DNA of 64,000 bases from Microtetraspora sp. NBRC 13810 (GCF_030268685.1 NZ_BSRQ01000001.1:372001-436000); one strand, 5' to 3'. Counted from the first letter of the stretch, positions 34,145 through 42,655 are shown. A program made the numbers and translations. Notes: generated by a model from the sequence alone, not told the origin.

Positions 34145-35639
34145 CCCTCGCGCCATGCCGCTGCTCGCGGGCCGCTACCGCGCCGTGGAACGCCTCGGCG
34201 AGGGCGGCATGGGCGTGGTGTGGCGGGCCCACGACGAGATGCTGCACCGCGAGGTGGCCGTCAAGGAGGTACGGCTGTCGCCGCACCTGCCGCAGGCGCA
34301 GCGCGAGGAGATGCGCGAGCGCACCATGCGCGAGGCGCGGGCCGCCGCCCGGCTGGGCCACCCCGGCATCGTCGCCGTGCACGACGTCGTCGCCCAGGAC
34401 GACCGGCCGTGGATCGTCATGGACCTGGTACGCGGCCGTTCGCTGGACCAGGCGGTCAAGCAGGACGGCCCGCTGCCGCCGTCCCGGGTCGCCATGATCG
34501 GCCTGGCGGTGCTCGACGCGCTCGTCCTGGCGCACCGGCACGGCATCATGCACCGCGACGTCAAGCCGGCGAACATCATGATCGCCCACGACGGCACCGT
34601 GCTGCTGACCGACTTCGGCATCGCCACCATGGAGGACGACCCCGCGCTGACGTCCGAGGGGCTGGTCGGCTCGCCGGGTTACATCGCGCCGGAACGGCTG
34701 CGCGGCACGGAGGACGGCCCAGCCGCCGATCTGTGGTCGCTGGGCGCGACCCTCTACACCGCCGTGGAGGGCAGGGCGCCCTTCCACCGGCCGATGCCGG
34801 TCGCCATCCTCGGCGCCGTGCTCACCCAGCCGGCGCCGCCGCCGCAGCGGGCCGGGTATCTCGGGCCGGTGCTGCTGGCCATGCTGGAGAAGAACCCCAG
34901 GGACCGCCCGGGGGTCGCCGAGCTGCGCGCGGCGCTCCAGCAGGTGTCCAGGGGCATGCCGCCGGCGCCGCCCGCCCCGCCCGTGGCGACGGAGCCGGTG
35001 GGCCGGCCGGACCGCCGGCGGGTGCCCGTGCCGGCCCTGGCGCTGGGCGCGGTCGCCGTCGTGGGCGTGGCGGCGGGCGCGTTCGTCCTGCTGGGCGGCC
35101 GGCAACCGGATCCGGCCCCGCGCCCCGCGCCGAGTGCGGCGGCGCCCGCCGCGGGCCGCTTCCCCACCGCGCCGGCCCCGTGCGAGCTGCTCACGATCGG
35201 GCAGGTCAGGAGCCTCGTGCCGGGGGCGGCTGCCGGCACCGGCACCGGCACCGACGAGAAGTCCTGCGTCTGGGGCGACGACCGGCAGGTGCGGCTGGAG
35301 ATCAACCGGTTCGACCCGGCCGGCCGGCGGTCGGGGCCCGAGGTCGCCCAGGAGTTCCTGCTCTCGGCCCGGAGCACCACCCAGGCCGACGCGGGCACCG
35401 GCCTGGTGGGCACGGTCCGCCCGCTGCAGAACGTCACCGGCGTCGGCAAGGACTCCTTCTCCTACGACTCCACCAACAAGGTGCTGGAGAACGCGTCCAC
35501 CACGATCACCTTCCGGTCGAGCAACCTCCTGGTCGAGGTCTACTACGCCGAACCCGGCCGGCGGCTCACCCCGCGGATCCGGCAGAACGCCCTCAAAGCC
35601 GCCCGCCTGGTCTCGGAGGAGCTCAACAGCCGTGACTGA
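34137..35639 (+). CDS. Membrane Ser/Thr protein kinase (gene 3)
   Basis: The protein has 500 residues. The full kinase has GEGGMGVVW (21-29), Lys43 in VAVKEV, HRDVKPAN (Asp141), DFG (Asp159) and APERLRG. It is the closest to canonical of the four. A Pro-rich stretch and membrane helix lie at about 296-321. The outer domain has PCELLTIGQVRSLVPGA, SCVWGDDRQ, GVGKDSFSYDST and FRSSNLLVEVYYA, the same pattern as genes 1, 2 and 4. Its GTG overlaps the end of gene 2 by 8 bp in the sequence CCGTGACTGACCC. The same junction is repeated between genes 3 and 4, which points to tandem duplication. Confidence 0.9.
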   Translation: MTDPRAMPLLAGRYRAVERLGEGGMGVVWRAHDEMLHREVAVKEVRLSPHLPQAQREEMRERTMREARAAARLGHPGIVAVHDVVAQDDRPWIVMDLVRGRSLDQAVKQDGPLPPSRVAMIGLAVLDALVLAHRHGIMHRDVKPANIMIAHDGTVLLTDFGIATMEDDPALTSEGLVGSPGYIAPERLRGTEDGPAADLWSLGATLYTAVEGRAPFHRPMPVAILGAVLTQPAPPPQRAGYLGPVLLAMLEKNPRDRPGVAELRAALQQVSRGMPPAPPAPPVATEPVGRPDRRRVPVPALALGAVAVVGVAAGAFVLLGGRQPDPAPRPAPSAAAPAAGRFPTAPAPCELLTIGQVRSLVPGAAAGTGTGTDEKSCVWGDDRQVRLEINRFDPAGRRSGPEVAQEFLLSARSTTQADAGTGLVGTVRPLQNVTGVGKDSFSYDSTNKVLENASTTITFRSSNLLVEVYYAEPGRRLTPRIRQNALKAARLVSEELNSRD

Positions 35640-37209
35640 CCCCCGTCCAGCCGCCGGAGACGCCCACCTCCTCGGCGGCCGGTACCGGCTGCTCGCCCGG
35701 CTCGACCGCGCGGGCGGCGGGTGGCGCGCCCGCGACGAGGTGCTGCACCGCGAGGTGACCGTCACCGAGGTACGGCTGCCGCCGCCCGGCCCGTACCAGG
35801 ACCAGGTCGTGCACCTGATCAGGGCCGTCGCCGCGCTGCGCCACCCGGCCGTCGCCGTCACCCACGACGTGGTCGCCGCGCCGGACCGGGTCTGGCTGGT
35901 GCAGGAGATGGTCGAGGGCCGGTCCCTGAGCCAGGTGCTGCGCATGCGGGGGCCGTTGCCGGCCGAACAGGTGGCCTCGATCGGGCTGCGCGTGCTGGAG
36001 GCGCTGTCGGCGGCCCGCGCCCAGGGCGTGCCGCATACCGCCCTCACGCCCGACCACGTGATCCTGGGCCACGACGGCAGGGTCGTCCTCACCGGCTTCG
36101 GCCTCCCCGGCCCTGCCGGCACACCGTCCCCCGGCGGCTTTCCGGGACAGGCGGCCCCGGGACAGGCGGCCCCGGGACAGGCGGCCCCGGGACAGGCGGC
36201 CCCGGGACAGGCGGCCCCGGGACAGGCGGCCCCGGGACAGGCGGCCCCAGGGCAGGCGGCCCCGGGGCGGGCCCGTTCCGGCGGGGACATCCCGGCCGAG
36301 GACGTGCTTGGCCTGGGCACGCTCCTGCACATCGCCGCCGAGGGGCAGGCGCCGGGGCGGGACGCCTCGCCCGTCACCATGGGCGGCATCCCGCTGGGCG
36401 ACCCGCTGGAGCCCCGCACCCCGTCGGGGCCGCTCGCGCCGCTGCTGGCCGGGATGCTCGCCGACGACCCCGCGCACCGCCCCGACGCGCGCTCGGTGCG
36501 CGTGGCACTGGAACGGCTCGTGCCGCCCGGGGAACGGCCCCGGCGCGGACGCGGCAGGATCGCGCTGGTCGCGGGCGCGGCGGCGGTCGTCCTGGCGGTC
36601 GCGGCGGCGGCGGGGGTCGTCCTGCTGAGACCGTCGGGCGCGCCGGTGGCCGCTCCTGCGGGGACCGCGTCCGCTCCCGGCGGGAAACCCGCCCCGTTGC
36701 CGACGTACTTCGCCCGGCGTCCGGACGCGTGCGCGCTGCTCACGCCGGCGCAGGCGAGCCGGCTGGAACTCGAAGAGCGTCCCCTGGCCGACAAGAACGA
36801 GTGCATATGGAGCAGCGCGGACTTCGCCGGTGTCCCGGCCAATCTGCGCTACTCGCTCTACCTCCAGGTGTTCCGCTTCGCCAAGGAGGGCGGGGCCACG
36901 GCGGACCAGGTCGCGCGCGCCTCCTTCGCGGACTTCCGCAGGCAGGATTCCAGCCCCAGGGCCAGCGTGAACGGGCTGCCCTTCATCAACACCGTCACAC
37001 CCGGTGACCTGCCGGGACTCGGGGATGAGGCGTATCTCGTCGAGGGGACCAACGAGCTCGAATACAGCGTGGGGATCGTCGTGCGCGTCGCCAACGTCAT
37101 CGTGGCCGCGCAGTACAAGCGCGGCGGCACCGAGGATCCCGGCGACTTCGCTCGCGACGGCGCGCACACGGCGGCGGGGTACATCCTCGACGCGCTCAGA
37201 CGGCGTTAG
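35632..37209 (+). CDS. Membrane pseudokinase with GQAAP repeats (gene 4)
   Basis: The protein has 525 residues. The kinase fold is kept, but key residues are lost. The glycine loop is LDRAGGGWRA, the catalytic Lys is Thr45 (VTVTEV), HRD is HTA (135-137) and DFG is GFG (155-157). Directly after GFG come eight GQAAP repeats, replacing the activation loop. A membrane helix lies at about 309-332. The outer domain has DACALLTPAQASRLELEE, ECIWSSAD, GLGDEAYLVEGTN and VVRVANVIVAAQYKRG. GTG 35632 overlaps gene 3 by 8 bp. It is most likely a scaffold or regulator of the kinases encoded upstream. Confidence 0.85.
   Translation: MTDPRPAAGDAHLLGGRYRLLARLDRAGGGWRARDEVLHREVTVTEVRLPPPGPYQDQVVHLIRAVAALRHPAVAVTHDVVAAPDRVWLVQEMVEGRSLSQVLRMRGPLPAEQVASIGLRVLEALSAARAQGVPHTALTPDHVILGHDGRVVLTGFGLPGPAGTPSPGGFPGQAAPGQAAPGQAAPGQAAPGQAAPGQAAPGQAAPGQAAPGRARSGGDIPAEDVLGLGTLLHIAAEGQAPGRDASPVTMGGIPLGDPLEPRTPSGPLAPLLAGMLADDPAHRPDARSVRVALERLVPPGERPRRGRGRIALVAGAAAVVLAVAAAAGVVLLRPSGAPVAAPAGTASAPGGKPAPLPTYFARRPDACALLTPAQASRLELEERPLADKNECIWSSADFAGVPANLRYSLYLQVFRFAKEGGATADQVARASFADFRRQDSSPRASVNGLPFINTVTPGDLPGLGDEAYLVEGTNELEYSVGIVVRVANVIVAAQYKRGGTEDPGDFARDGAHTAAGYILDALRRR
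36145..36264 (+). repeat. 15-bp tandem repeat, 8 copies, in pseudokinase gene 4
   Basis: The unit GGACAGGCGGCCCCG encodes GQAAP and is repeated eight times. Six copies are identical at the DNA level, and the last two differ only by one A/G change each. Such homogeneity implies recent slippage expansion, and copy number probably varies between strains. Confidence 0.9.
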
Positions 37210-37210
37210 C

Positions 37211-37309
37211 GGCCCGCGCCGCGCGGAGGACACGCCGCTTATCGGCCCGCGCCACGCGGAGGACACGCCGGTCACCGGCCCGCGCCGCGGAAGACACGCC
37301 GAGGGAACC
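37211..37309. repeat. 33-bp imperfect tandem repeat, 3 copies, after the kinase operon
   Basis: Each unit begins GGCCCGCGCC and contains G(G/A)AGACACGCCG or GGAGGACACGCCG. The first two copies are nearly identical and the third has a small deletion. It starts one base after the stop codon of gene 4. In a non-native frame it would encode an 11-residue repeat (GPRRAEDTPLI). It could derive from an extended reading frame of gene 4 or act as a 3' RNA structure. Confidence 0.7.
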
Positions 37310-37390
37310 CCGCGCACCCGCTCGCGCGTTCTCCCGGCGACGCAGAATGGCAGGGCGGGGCGCGTGCTCCGCAGGACGAAAGGCCGGACC

Positions 37391-37582
37391 ATGTCGCCTC
37401 TGGGCAAGTATTACGTCGGCGCGGCCGTGGTGGCCGTCATCGCCCTCATCCTGATCCCGTCGCCGATCGACTGGCTGATCGTGGTCGCGGCGCTGGGCGC
37501 GCCGGTGGCCGCCTACTTCATGCTCGACCAGTCGCAGCGCGAGCGGCTCAAGCGGGTCCGCCGCCGCGGCATCGGCCGCTGA
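37391..37582 (+). CDS. Small membrane protein
   Basis: This 63-residue protein has two hydrophobic segments (YYVGAAVVAVIALILI and WLIVVAALGAPVAAYFML) and a basic tail (RERLKRVRRRGIGR). This is the layout of short DUF4229-like or other uncharacterised actinobacterial membrane proteins. ATG 37391 follows a purine-rich stretch (AGGACGAAAGG). No function can be assigned. It lies between the kinase array and the SURF1 pair. Confidence 0.65.
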   Translation: MSPLGKYYVGAAVVAVIALILIPSPIDWLIVVAALGAPVAAYFMLDQSQRERLKRVRRRGIGR

Positions 37583-37673
37583 GCCCGGCCCCCGGCCCCC
37601 GCCGGAGGCCCGCCTCGCACGGTCCGGCGGTGGCCCCAGGCGGTGGCCCCAAACGGTGGCTCAGGCGGTGGTC

Positions 37674-37988
37674 TCAGGCGGTGGCCGCCGCGGAGATCTG
37701 CTCGTGGACCCGGCTCGTCACCTTGCGCTCGATCACGAACGACAGGAAGGGCACGGTGCCAGCGAGCAGCACGCCCAGGGTGTAGGGCCAGGTCCAGCGC
37801 GACTTGAGGCCGAGGTTGAGCGCGGCGACCAGATAGACCATGTAGAGGAAGCCGTGGATCGGTGAGATGACCGAAACCGGCCCGGCGATGTCGAAACCGT
37901 ATTTCAGCACCATGCCCGTGACGAGCAGCAGCAGCATGACGCCGACGATGTAAGCGAGCACCCGGAAGGGCTTGAGGGCGGATTCCAC
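37674..37988 (-). CDS. DUF3817 membrane protein
   Basis: This 104-residue protein has three membrane segments and the DUF3817 core (FRVLAYIVGVMLLLLVTGMVLKYG ... ISPIHGFLYMVYLVAALNLGLKSRW). The function of the family is unknown, but it often neighbours cytochrome oxidase or SURF1 genes. It follows the SURF1 gene after 5 bp on the same strand, so they are co-transcribed. Confidence 0.88.
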   Translation of the reverse strand: MESALKPFRVLAYIVGVMLLLLVTGMVLKYGFDIAGPVSVISPIHGFLYMVYLVAALNLGLKSRWTWPYTLGVLLAGTVPFLSFVIERKVTSRVHEQISAAATA

Positions 37989-37993
37989 GTCTT

Positions 37994-38779
37994 CTACCTC
38001 GTGTGGGATGGGGACAGGGCTACGTTATCCGGGGCCTGCGGCGGCTCCTGCTCCGCCTCCGCCTCGCGGCTCCTGATCGCGTCACGCAGGAAGTGCCACC
38101 ACATGAAGACGGCGAAGAGCGCGAAGATCCACCACTGGGCGGCGTAGGCCAGGTTGCGCCAGGTCAGGGCGCCTCCCACGGTGGGCGGCGGCACGGTGAC
38201 CGCCTTGGCGGCGACGGCGGGAGCCGGGTTCTGGGCGCTGGCCACCACATAGCCGTCGCGCAGCCGGACGCCCGGCCAGATGTTGACGAGCTCCGCCGTC
38301 GAGACGGTCAGCACCTGCCCCCGGGGAAGCTCCTGCGGGCGGCGCTGCACCATGTCGGTGGGCTCGGAGGGCTGCAGCCGCCCGGCCACGGTGACCGGGC
38401 CCGGCGGCACGGCCCGCACGGCGGGGTCGGAGGTCGCGGGCACCCACCCGCGCACCACGGGTACGGCGGTGCCGTCGCCGAGGTCGAGCGGGTTGAGCAG
38501 CCAGAAACCGTCGTCGCGGCCGGCCACGAGCAGTTGCCGGGACGCGTCGAAGGTGCCCTGGGCGGTCACCCGGCGGCTCGCGGCGTCGACGGTGATCTGC
38601 CGTCCCGAGCCGGCCAGCGTGGCGACCGGCACCGGCGCGGGATCCCGCGCCGCCTGCGGACGGCCCGAATCCTCGAACACCCCGAGCTGCCAGCGGCCCA
38701 GCAGGGTGAAGGAGACCAGGACCCCGATGGTCAGCAGGTGGAGCGCCACCATCCGGGGCAGGAAAACGGTCCGCAGCAT
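37994..38779 (-). CDS. SURF1 family protein
   Basis: This 261-residue protein has a membrane helix at each end (VALHLLTIGVLVSFTLLGRWQLG and NLAYAAQWWIFALFAVFMWWHFLRDAI). Between them is the SURF1 extracytoplasmic domain (GTFDASRQLLVAGR, VPVVRGWVPAT, VAGRLQPSEP). SURF1 proteins assist haem a insertion into aa3-type cytochrome c oxidase. The ATG 38779 start gives the typical N-terminus. It forms a two-gene operon with the DUF3817 gene. Confidence 0.9.
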   Translation of the reverse strand: MLRTVFLPRMVALHLLTIGVLVSFTLLGRWQLGVFEDSGRPQAARDPAPVPVATLAGSGRQITVDAASRRVTAQGTFDASRQLLVAGRDDGFWLLNPLDLGDGTAVPVVRGWVPATSDPAVRAVPPGPVTVAGRLQPSEPTDMVQRRPQELPRGQVLTVSTAELVNIWPGVRLRDGYVVASAQNPAPAVAAKAVTVPPPTVGGALTWRNLAYAAQWWIFALFAVFMWWHFLRDAIRSREAEAEQEPPQAPDNVALSPSHTR

Positions 38780-38895
38780 GGCTACACGCTATCCGTACCC
38801 GCCGCCGGTCCCGTCCTCGACCGCCCATACCCATCCGCCTTTAAATAGGACAAACAGGTGTCGGGGACCTTGGGCCAGTCGTTAGAGTCGTCGTC

Positions 38896-39066
38896 ATGTC
38901 TGAACCGCATATCGATCCGTCCGGCAGCACCCAGCAGTTCCGGGCCTTCGCTCAGCAGAACGAGCAGGAGACCGCCAAGCAGCGGCCGTCCTACGTCCTC
39001 CCGATCACCGCGGCCGTGATCCTGGTCGTCATCGTGGCCGTGGGGGCCTACCTGCTCCTGGCCTGA
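38896..39066 (+). CDS. Small single-pass membrane protein (56 aa)
   Basis: The ORF begins at ATG 38896 and reads MSEPHIDPSGSTQQFRAFA then QQNEQETAKQRPSYVLP. A single C-terminal membrane helix follows (ITAAVILVVIVAVGAYLLLA) and the protein stops. Coding-type third-position GC and the sensible hydrophilic-helix layout support it. It is divergent from SURF1 with 116 bp between them. Its function is unknown. Confidence 0.6.
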   Translation: MSEPHIDPSGSTQQFRAFAQQNEQETAKQRPSYVLPITAAVILVVIVAVGAYLLLA

Positions 39067-39166
39067 CCCCGGAGGCGGCCGGCGCCTCCGGCGTACCGGC
39101 GACCCGCCTCCGCACCACGCACTTCAGCGCCGAAGCCCGCGGGCGTCGGCGCTTTCGGTGTTCACC

Positions 39167-39195
39167 TTGACATACCGACCGGTCGGTGTGACCCT
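39167..39195 (+). promoter_or_regulatory. Promoter with TetR-type palindrome in the spacer
   Basis: TTGACA (39167-39172) and GACCCT (39190-39195) are 17 bp apart. The spacer contains the perfect 14-bp palindrome ACCGACCGGTCGGT (39174-39187). This is the classic position and form of a TetR-family operator blocking RNA polymerase. It lies 71 bp before the monooxygenase start codon. Confidence 0.65.
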
Positions 39196-39265
39196 GATCG
39201 GGGCCGGCATTCCGGCATACCCCGCCATGTCTTACCTTGGGCGACAAGTCCCACAAGGAGGCGAT

Positions 39266-40723
39266 GTGGACGGTCCCGGGATCATCATCATCGGCGCCGG
39301 CTTCGCCGGCCTGTGCATGGCGATCAAGCTCAAGGAAGCCGGCTTCCACGACTTCGTCATCCTGGAGAAGGCCGCCGACCAGGGCGGCACCTGGCGGGAC
39401 AACACCTACCCCGGATGCGCCTGCGACGTCCCCTCCCCCCTCTACTCCTTCTCCTTCGAGCCGAACCCGGACTGGTCCCGGCTGTTCTCCCCGCAACCGG
39501 AGATCTGGGACTACATGCGCCGCTGCGTGGCCAGGTACGGCCTCGCCCCGCACCTGCGGTTCGGCAAAGAGGTCACCGCCCTCGACTTCGACGACGCCGC
39601 CCGCCGCTGGCAGGTGACCACGGCGGACGGGGACCGCCTGGAGACCAACGCCGTGATCTCCGCCCGAGGCGCCCTACACATCCCCTCATTTCCCGATATT
39701 CCGGGAAAGGAGAAGTTTGCCGGGCCGGCCTTTCACTCGGCCGAGTGGGACCATTCCTGTGACCTGACCGGCAGGCGGGTCGCGGTCATCGGCACCGGCG
39801 CCTCCGCCGTGCAGTTCGTGCCCAGGATCGCCGAGCAGGCGGCCGAGTTGCGCGTCTTCCAGCGCACTCCGCAGTGGATCCACCCCAAGCCCGACCTGGC
39901 GCTGCCCCCGCGGCTGCGCCGGACGCTGCGCGCGTTCCCGCCCGCGGGCCGGGCGCTGCGGACCGCGATCTACTGGGCGCTGGAGGCCCGTGCGCTCGGC
40001 TTCACGGTGCACCCGCGGCTGATGCGGCGCCAGGAGGAGCTCGCCCGCCGGCACCTGGCCCGGCAGGTGCCGGACCCGGAGCTGCGGGCCAGGCTCACGC
40101 CCGAATACACCATCGGCTGCAAGCGCATCCTGCTGGCCGACGACTACTACCCCGCCCTGACCCGCGGCAACGTCGAACTGGTCACCGACCGGATCACCGA
40201 GATCACCGGGCACGCCGTCGTGGACGCGACCGGCCGCCGGCACGAGGTGGACGCGATCGTCTACGGCACCGGTTTCCGGGTCGTGGACGCGTTCAGGAAC
40301 CAGCACGTGGTCGGCAGGGCCGGCCGCGACCTCAGGGACGCCTGGCGTGGCGGCGCCGAGGCTTACCTGGGCGTCACCACGGCCGGGTTCCCCAACCTGT
40401 TCTTCCTGCTCGGCCCGAACACCGGCCTGGGCCACACGTCGGTGCTCCTCATGATCGAGGCGCAGGCGCACTATGTGCTCGGCTGCCTGCGCCTCCTGGC
40501 GAGGACCGGGGCCAGGGCGCTGGACGTGCGCCCCGGCGTCCAGCGCGCCTACAACCGGCGCCTCCAGACCCGCCTCACGCGGCGGGTCTGGTCGGCGGGC
40601 GGCTGCGACAGCTGGTACCTCGACGAGCACGGCCGCAACCGCAGCCTGTGGCCCGGCTTCACCTTCGAGTACCGGACCCGCACCCGCAGGGCGCGGCCCG
40701 CGGACTACGAGCTCATCTTCTGA
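39266..40723 (+). CDS. Flavin-containing (Baeyer-Villiger-like) monooxygenase
   Basis: The protein has 485 residues. The N-terminal FAD Rossmann motif is IIIIGAGFAGLCMAIKLKEAG, followed by GGTWRDNTYPGCACDVPSPLYSFSF. The second NADPH-binding motif is VAVIGTGASAVQFVP. FxGxxxHSxxW-type sequence is visible as FAGPAFHSAEWDH, marking class B flavoprotein monooxygenases. It could oxidise ketones, sulfides or a hydrophobic xenobiotic. GTG 39266 has AAGGAGG 4 bp upstream. The palindromic promoter suggests repression by a TetR regulator that is not adjacent. Its 3' end overlaps the convergent gamma-glutamyltransferase gene by 11 bp. Confidence 0.9.
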   Translation: MDGPGIIIIGAGFAGLCMAIKLKEAGFHDFVILEKAADQGGTWRDNTYPGCACDVPSPLYSFSFEPNPDWSRLFSPQPEIWDYMRRCVARYGLAPHLRFGKEVTALDFDDAARRWQVTTADGDRLETNAVISARGALHIPSFPDIPGKEKFAGPAFHSAEWDHSCDLTGRRVAVIGTGASAVQFVPRIAEQAAELRVFQRTPQWIHPKPDLALPPRLRRTLRAFPPAGRALRTAIYWALEARALGFTVHPRLMRRQEELARRHLARQVPDPELRARLTPEYTIGCKRILLADDYYPALTRGNVELVTDRITEITGHAVVDATGRRHEVDAIVYGTGFRVVDAFRNQHVVGRAGRDLRDAWRGGAEAYLGVTTAGFPNLFFLLGPNTGLGHTSVLLMIEAQAHYVLGCLRLLARTGARALDVRPGVQRAYNRRLQTRLTRRVWSAGGCDSWYLDEHGRNRSLWPGFTFEYRTRTRRARPADYELIF

Positions 40724-42473
40724 CCGGCGACACCACCAGCGCGCTGCCGCCGCCCCGCCGTACCGGCTCGGCCACCGCCTGGACCTTGCCGCCGCGCAGG
40801 AACTCCAGGGCGGTCGCGGCGCCGATCTCCGGCGTCGGGGTGAACGCGTAGCCCCTGGCGGTGAGGCCGGGCCCGTTGGCTTCGATGAAGGCGGGCTCGG
40901 CCTGGGTGGTCGCGGTGTTGCGCTGGCTGGCCCGCGGCGCGGCGAGCGCCTCGGGCAGCGACATGCCGAGGTCGTAGCGGTTGAGCAGGATCTGCAGCAC
41001 GGTGGTGATGATCGTGGCGCCGCCGGGGGATCCGACCGCGAGCACCGGCCGCCCGTCGTCGAAGACGATCGTCGGGGCCATGGAGGAACGCGGGCGCTTG
41101 CCGGGGGCGGGCAGGTTCGGGTCGCCGGGCGCGGGGCCGAAGGTGAAGTCGGTCAGCTCGTTGTTCAGCAGGAACCCGCGGCCCGGGACGACGATGCCGT
41201 TCCCGCCGGTGGACTCGATGGTGATGTTGTAGGCCACGACGTTGCCCCACCGGTCGGTCACGACGAGGTGCGTGGTCTCCGGCCCCTCCTCCTTCGGCGC
41301 CGGCTCGCTCGCGGCGCCCGGGGCCGGGCACCGCTCGTACCGGCCGTCCGGCGTGCCGGGGGCGGCGGGGTGCGGCAGCGCGCGGTCGCCGATCAGGCAG
41401 GCCCGCTCCTTGGCGAAGCCGTCGGACAGAAGCTGCTTGAGCGGCACGTCCACGTGGTCGTCGTCGCCGACGTACCTGTTGCGGTCGGCGAAGGCGAGCC
41501 TGGACGCGTCGAGGTACTGCGGCAGCCCGGCCTCCGGCAGCGCCTCCAGGATGTTGAGCGCCTCGCCCACGGTCGAACCGCCGGAGGAGGGCGGGGCCAT
41601 GCCGTAGACGTCCAGGCCCTGGTAACCGACCTTCGTCGGAGTGCGTTCCAGCGCCCGGTAGTCGCGCAGGTCGGAGACCTCCATCAGACCCGGCCGGACA
41701 TTGCGGGTGACGCCCGGGACGACCGGGGGACGCTTCACCGTCTGCACCAGCTCCTTGCCGAGCTGCCCGCCGTACAGCCAGGAGGGGCCGCGGCTGCCCA
41801 GCTCGCGGTAGGTGCGGGCGAGGTCGGGGTTGCGGAAGGTGGAGCCGACCGGGGGCGGCGCGCCGCCGGGGAGGTAGAGGGCGGCGGTGGAGGTGAAGTC
41901 CTTGAAGCGCGCGGCGTTGGACGCGGTCTGGTCGTAGAACGTCTGGTCCACCACGAAGCCCCTGGACGCGACCTCGGCCGCCGGCGCGAGCGCCTCGCGC
42001 AGGCTGGTGGTGCCGAACCTGCGCAGCGCCAGCTCCCATTGGGCGACGCTGCCCGGCACGCCCGCCGACAGCCCGCTGGTCACCGCCTCCTCGAACGGGA
42101 TCGGCTGCCCGTTCTCCTGGAAGGCGGTCTCCGTCATCCTCCCGGGGGCCTTCTCCCGGCCGTCGATCGTGTACACCTTCCGCCGGCCGGCGTCGTAGTA
42201 GACGATGAACCCGCCTCCGGCGAGCCCGGCGGAGTAGGGCTCGGTCACGCCGAGCGTGGCGGCGGCGGCGACCGCGGCGTCCATCGCGTTGCCCCCGCGG
42301 CGCAACACCGAGATCGCGACCTTGCTGGCGTCGAGATCGACGGTGGACACGGCGCCGCCGTACCCCTCCGCTACCGGGACTTTGTCCACGGCGGGGGTGG
42401 CCTGCGCCGGCGGGGCGAGCAAACCGATGACAAGAGTGATGCCCAAAGCTGGTAAGGCGACGCGTGCGGTCAT
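40713..42473 (-). CDS. ggt: Gamma-glutamyltransferase
   Basis: This 586-residue secreted Ntn hydrolase is made as a proenzyme and self-cleaved. The signal peptide is MTARVALPALGITLVIGLLAPPAQA. Large-subunit motifs include AVSTVDLDASKVAISVLRRGGNAMDAAVAAAATLGV and GLAGGGFIVYYD. The catalytic Thr is Thr400 in PETTHLVVTDRWGNVVAYN, preceding the small subunit. The oxyanion region reads RPRSSMAPTIVFDDGRPVLAVGSPGG. It hydrolyses or transfers the gamma-glutamyl group of glutathione-like or other gamma-glutamyl peptides outside the cell. ATG 42473 follows GGAGGG; an ATG 15 bp upstream overlaps that Shine-Dalgarno and is less likely. Confidence 0.94.
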   Translation of the reverse strand: MTARVALPALGITLVIGLLAPPAQATPAVDKVPVAEGYGGAVSTVDLDASKVAISVLRRGGNAMDAAVAAAATLGVTEPYSAGLAGGGFIVYYDAGRRKVYTIDGREKAPGRMTETAFQENGQPIPFEEAVTSGLSAGVPGSVAQWELALRRFGTTSLREALAPAAEVASRGFVVDQTFYDQTASNAARFKDFTSTAALYLPGGAPPPVGSTFRNPDLARTYRELGSRGPSWLYGGQLGKELVQTVKRPPVVPGVTRNVRPGLMEVSDLRDYRALERTPTKVGYQGLDVYGMAPPSSGGSTVGEALNILEALPEAGLPQYLDASRLAFADRNRYVGDDDHVDVPLKQLLSDGFAKERACLIGDRALPHPAAPGTPDGRYERCPAPGAASEPAPKEEGPETTHLVVTDRWGNVVAYNITIESTGGNGIVVPGRGFLLNNELTDFTFGPAPGDPNLPAPGKRPRSSMAPTIVFDDGRPVLAVGSPGGATIITTVLQILLNRYDLGMSLPEALAAPRASQRNTATTQAEPAFIEANGPGLTARGYAFTPTPEIGAATALEFLRGGKVQAVAEPVRRGGGSALVVSPVRR

Positions 42474-42655
42474 CGAACGACCCTCCATGGCGGCCTGCGA
42501 AACACCCCAGCTTTACCCAAATGATCGACCGACTCAACACCATCCGGACCACCCAGCACAGAACGCATCTTCCCCCACGGCTGTCCCCTACTCCCGGCGC
42601 GGTAGAGACACCTGCCACCACGGGACGATGCGCCGGCCGCGCACCGTGACATACC

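Noticed and set aside
29990-34156. 1388-codon minus-strand ORF antisense to the kinase array
   Set aside because: Its translation is a low-complexity Arg/Gly/Ala/Val mixture without domains. The plus-strand frames carry clear kinase motifs, and long antisense ORFs are normal in high-GC DNA.
39158-39265. Upstream start for the flavin monooxygenase
   Set aside because: The frame is open to 39158, but this would place the start upstream of the promoter elements. GTG 39266 has a strong Shine-Dalgarno just before the FAD motif.
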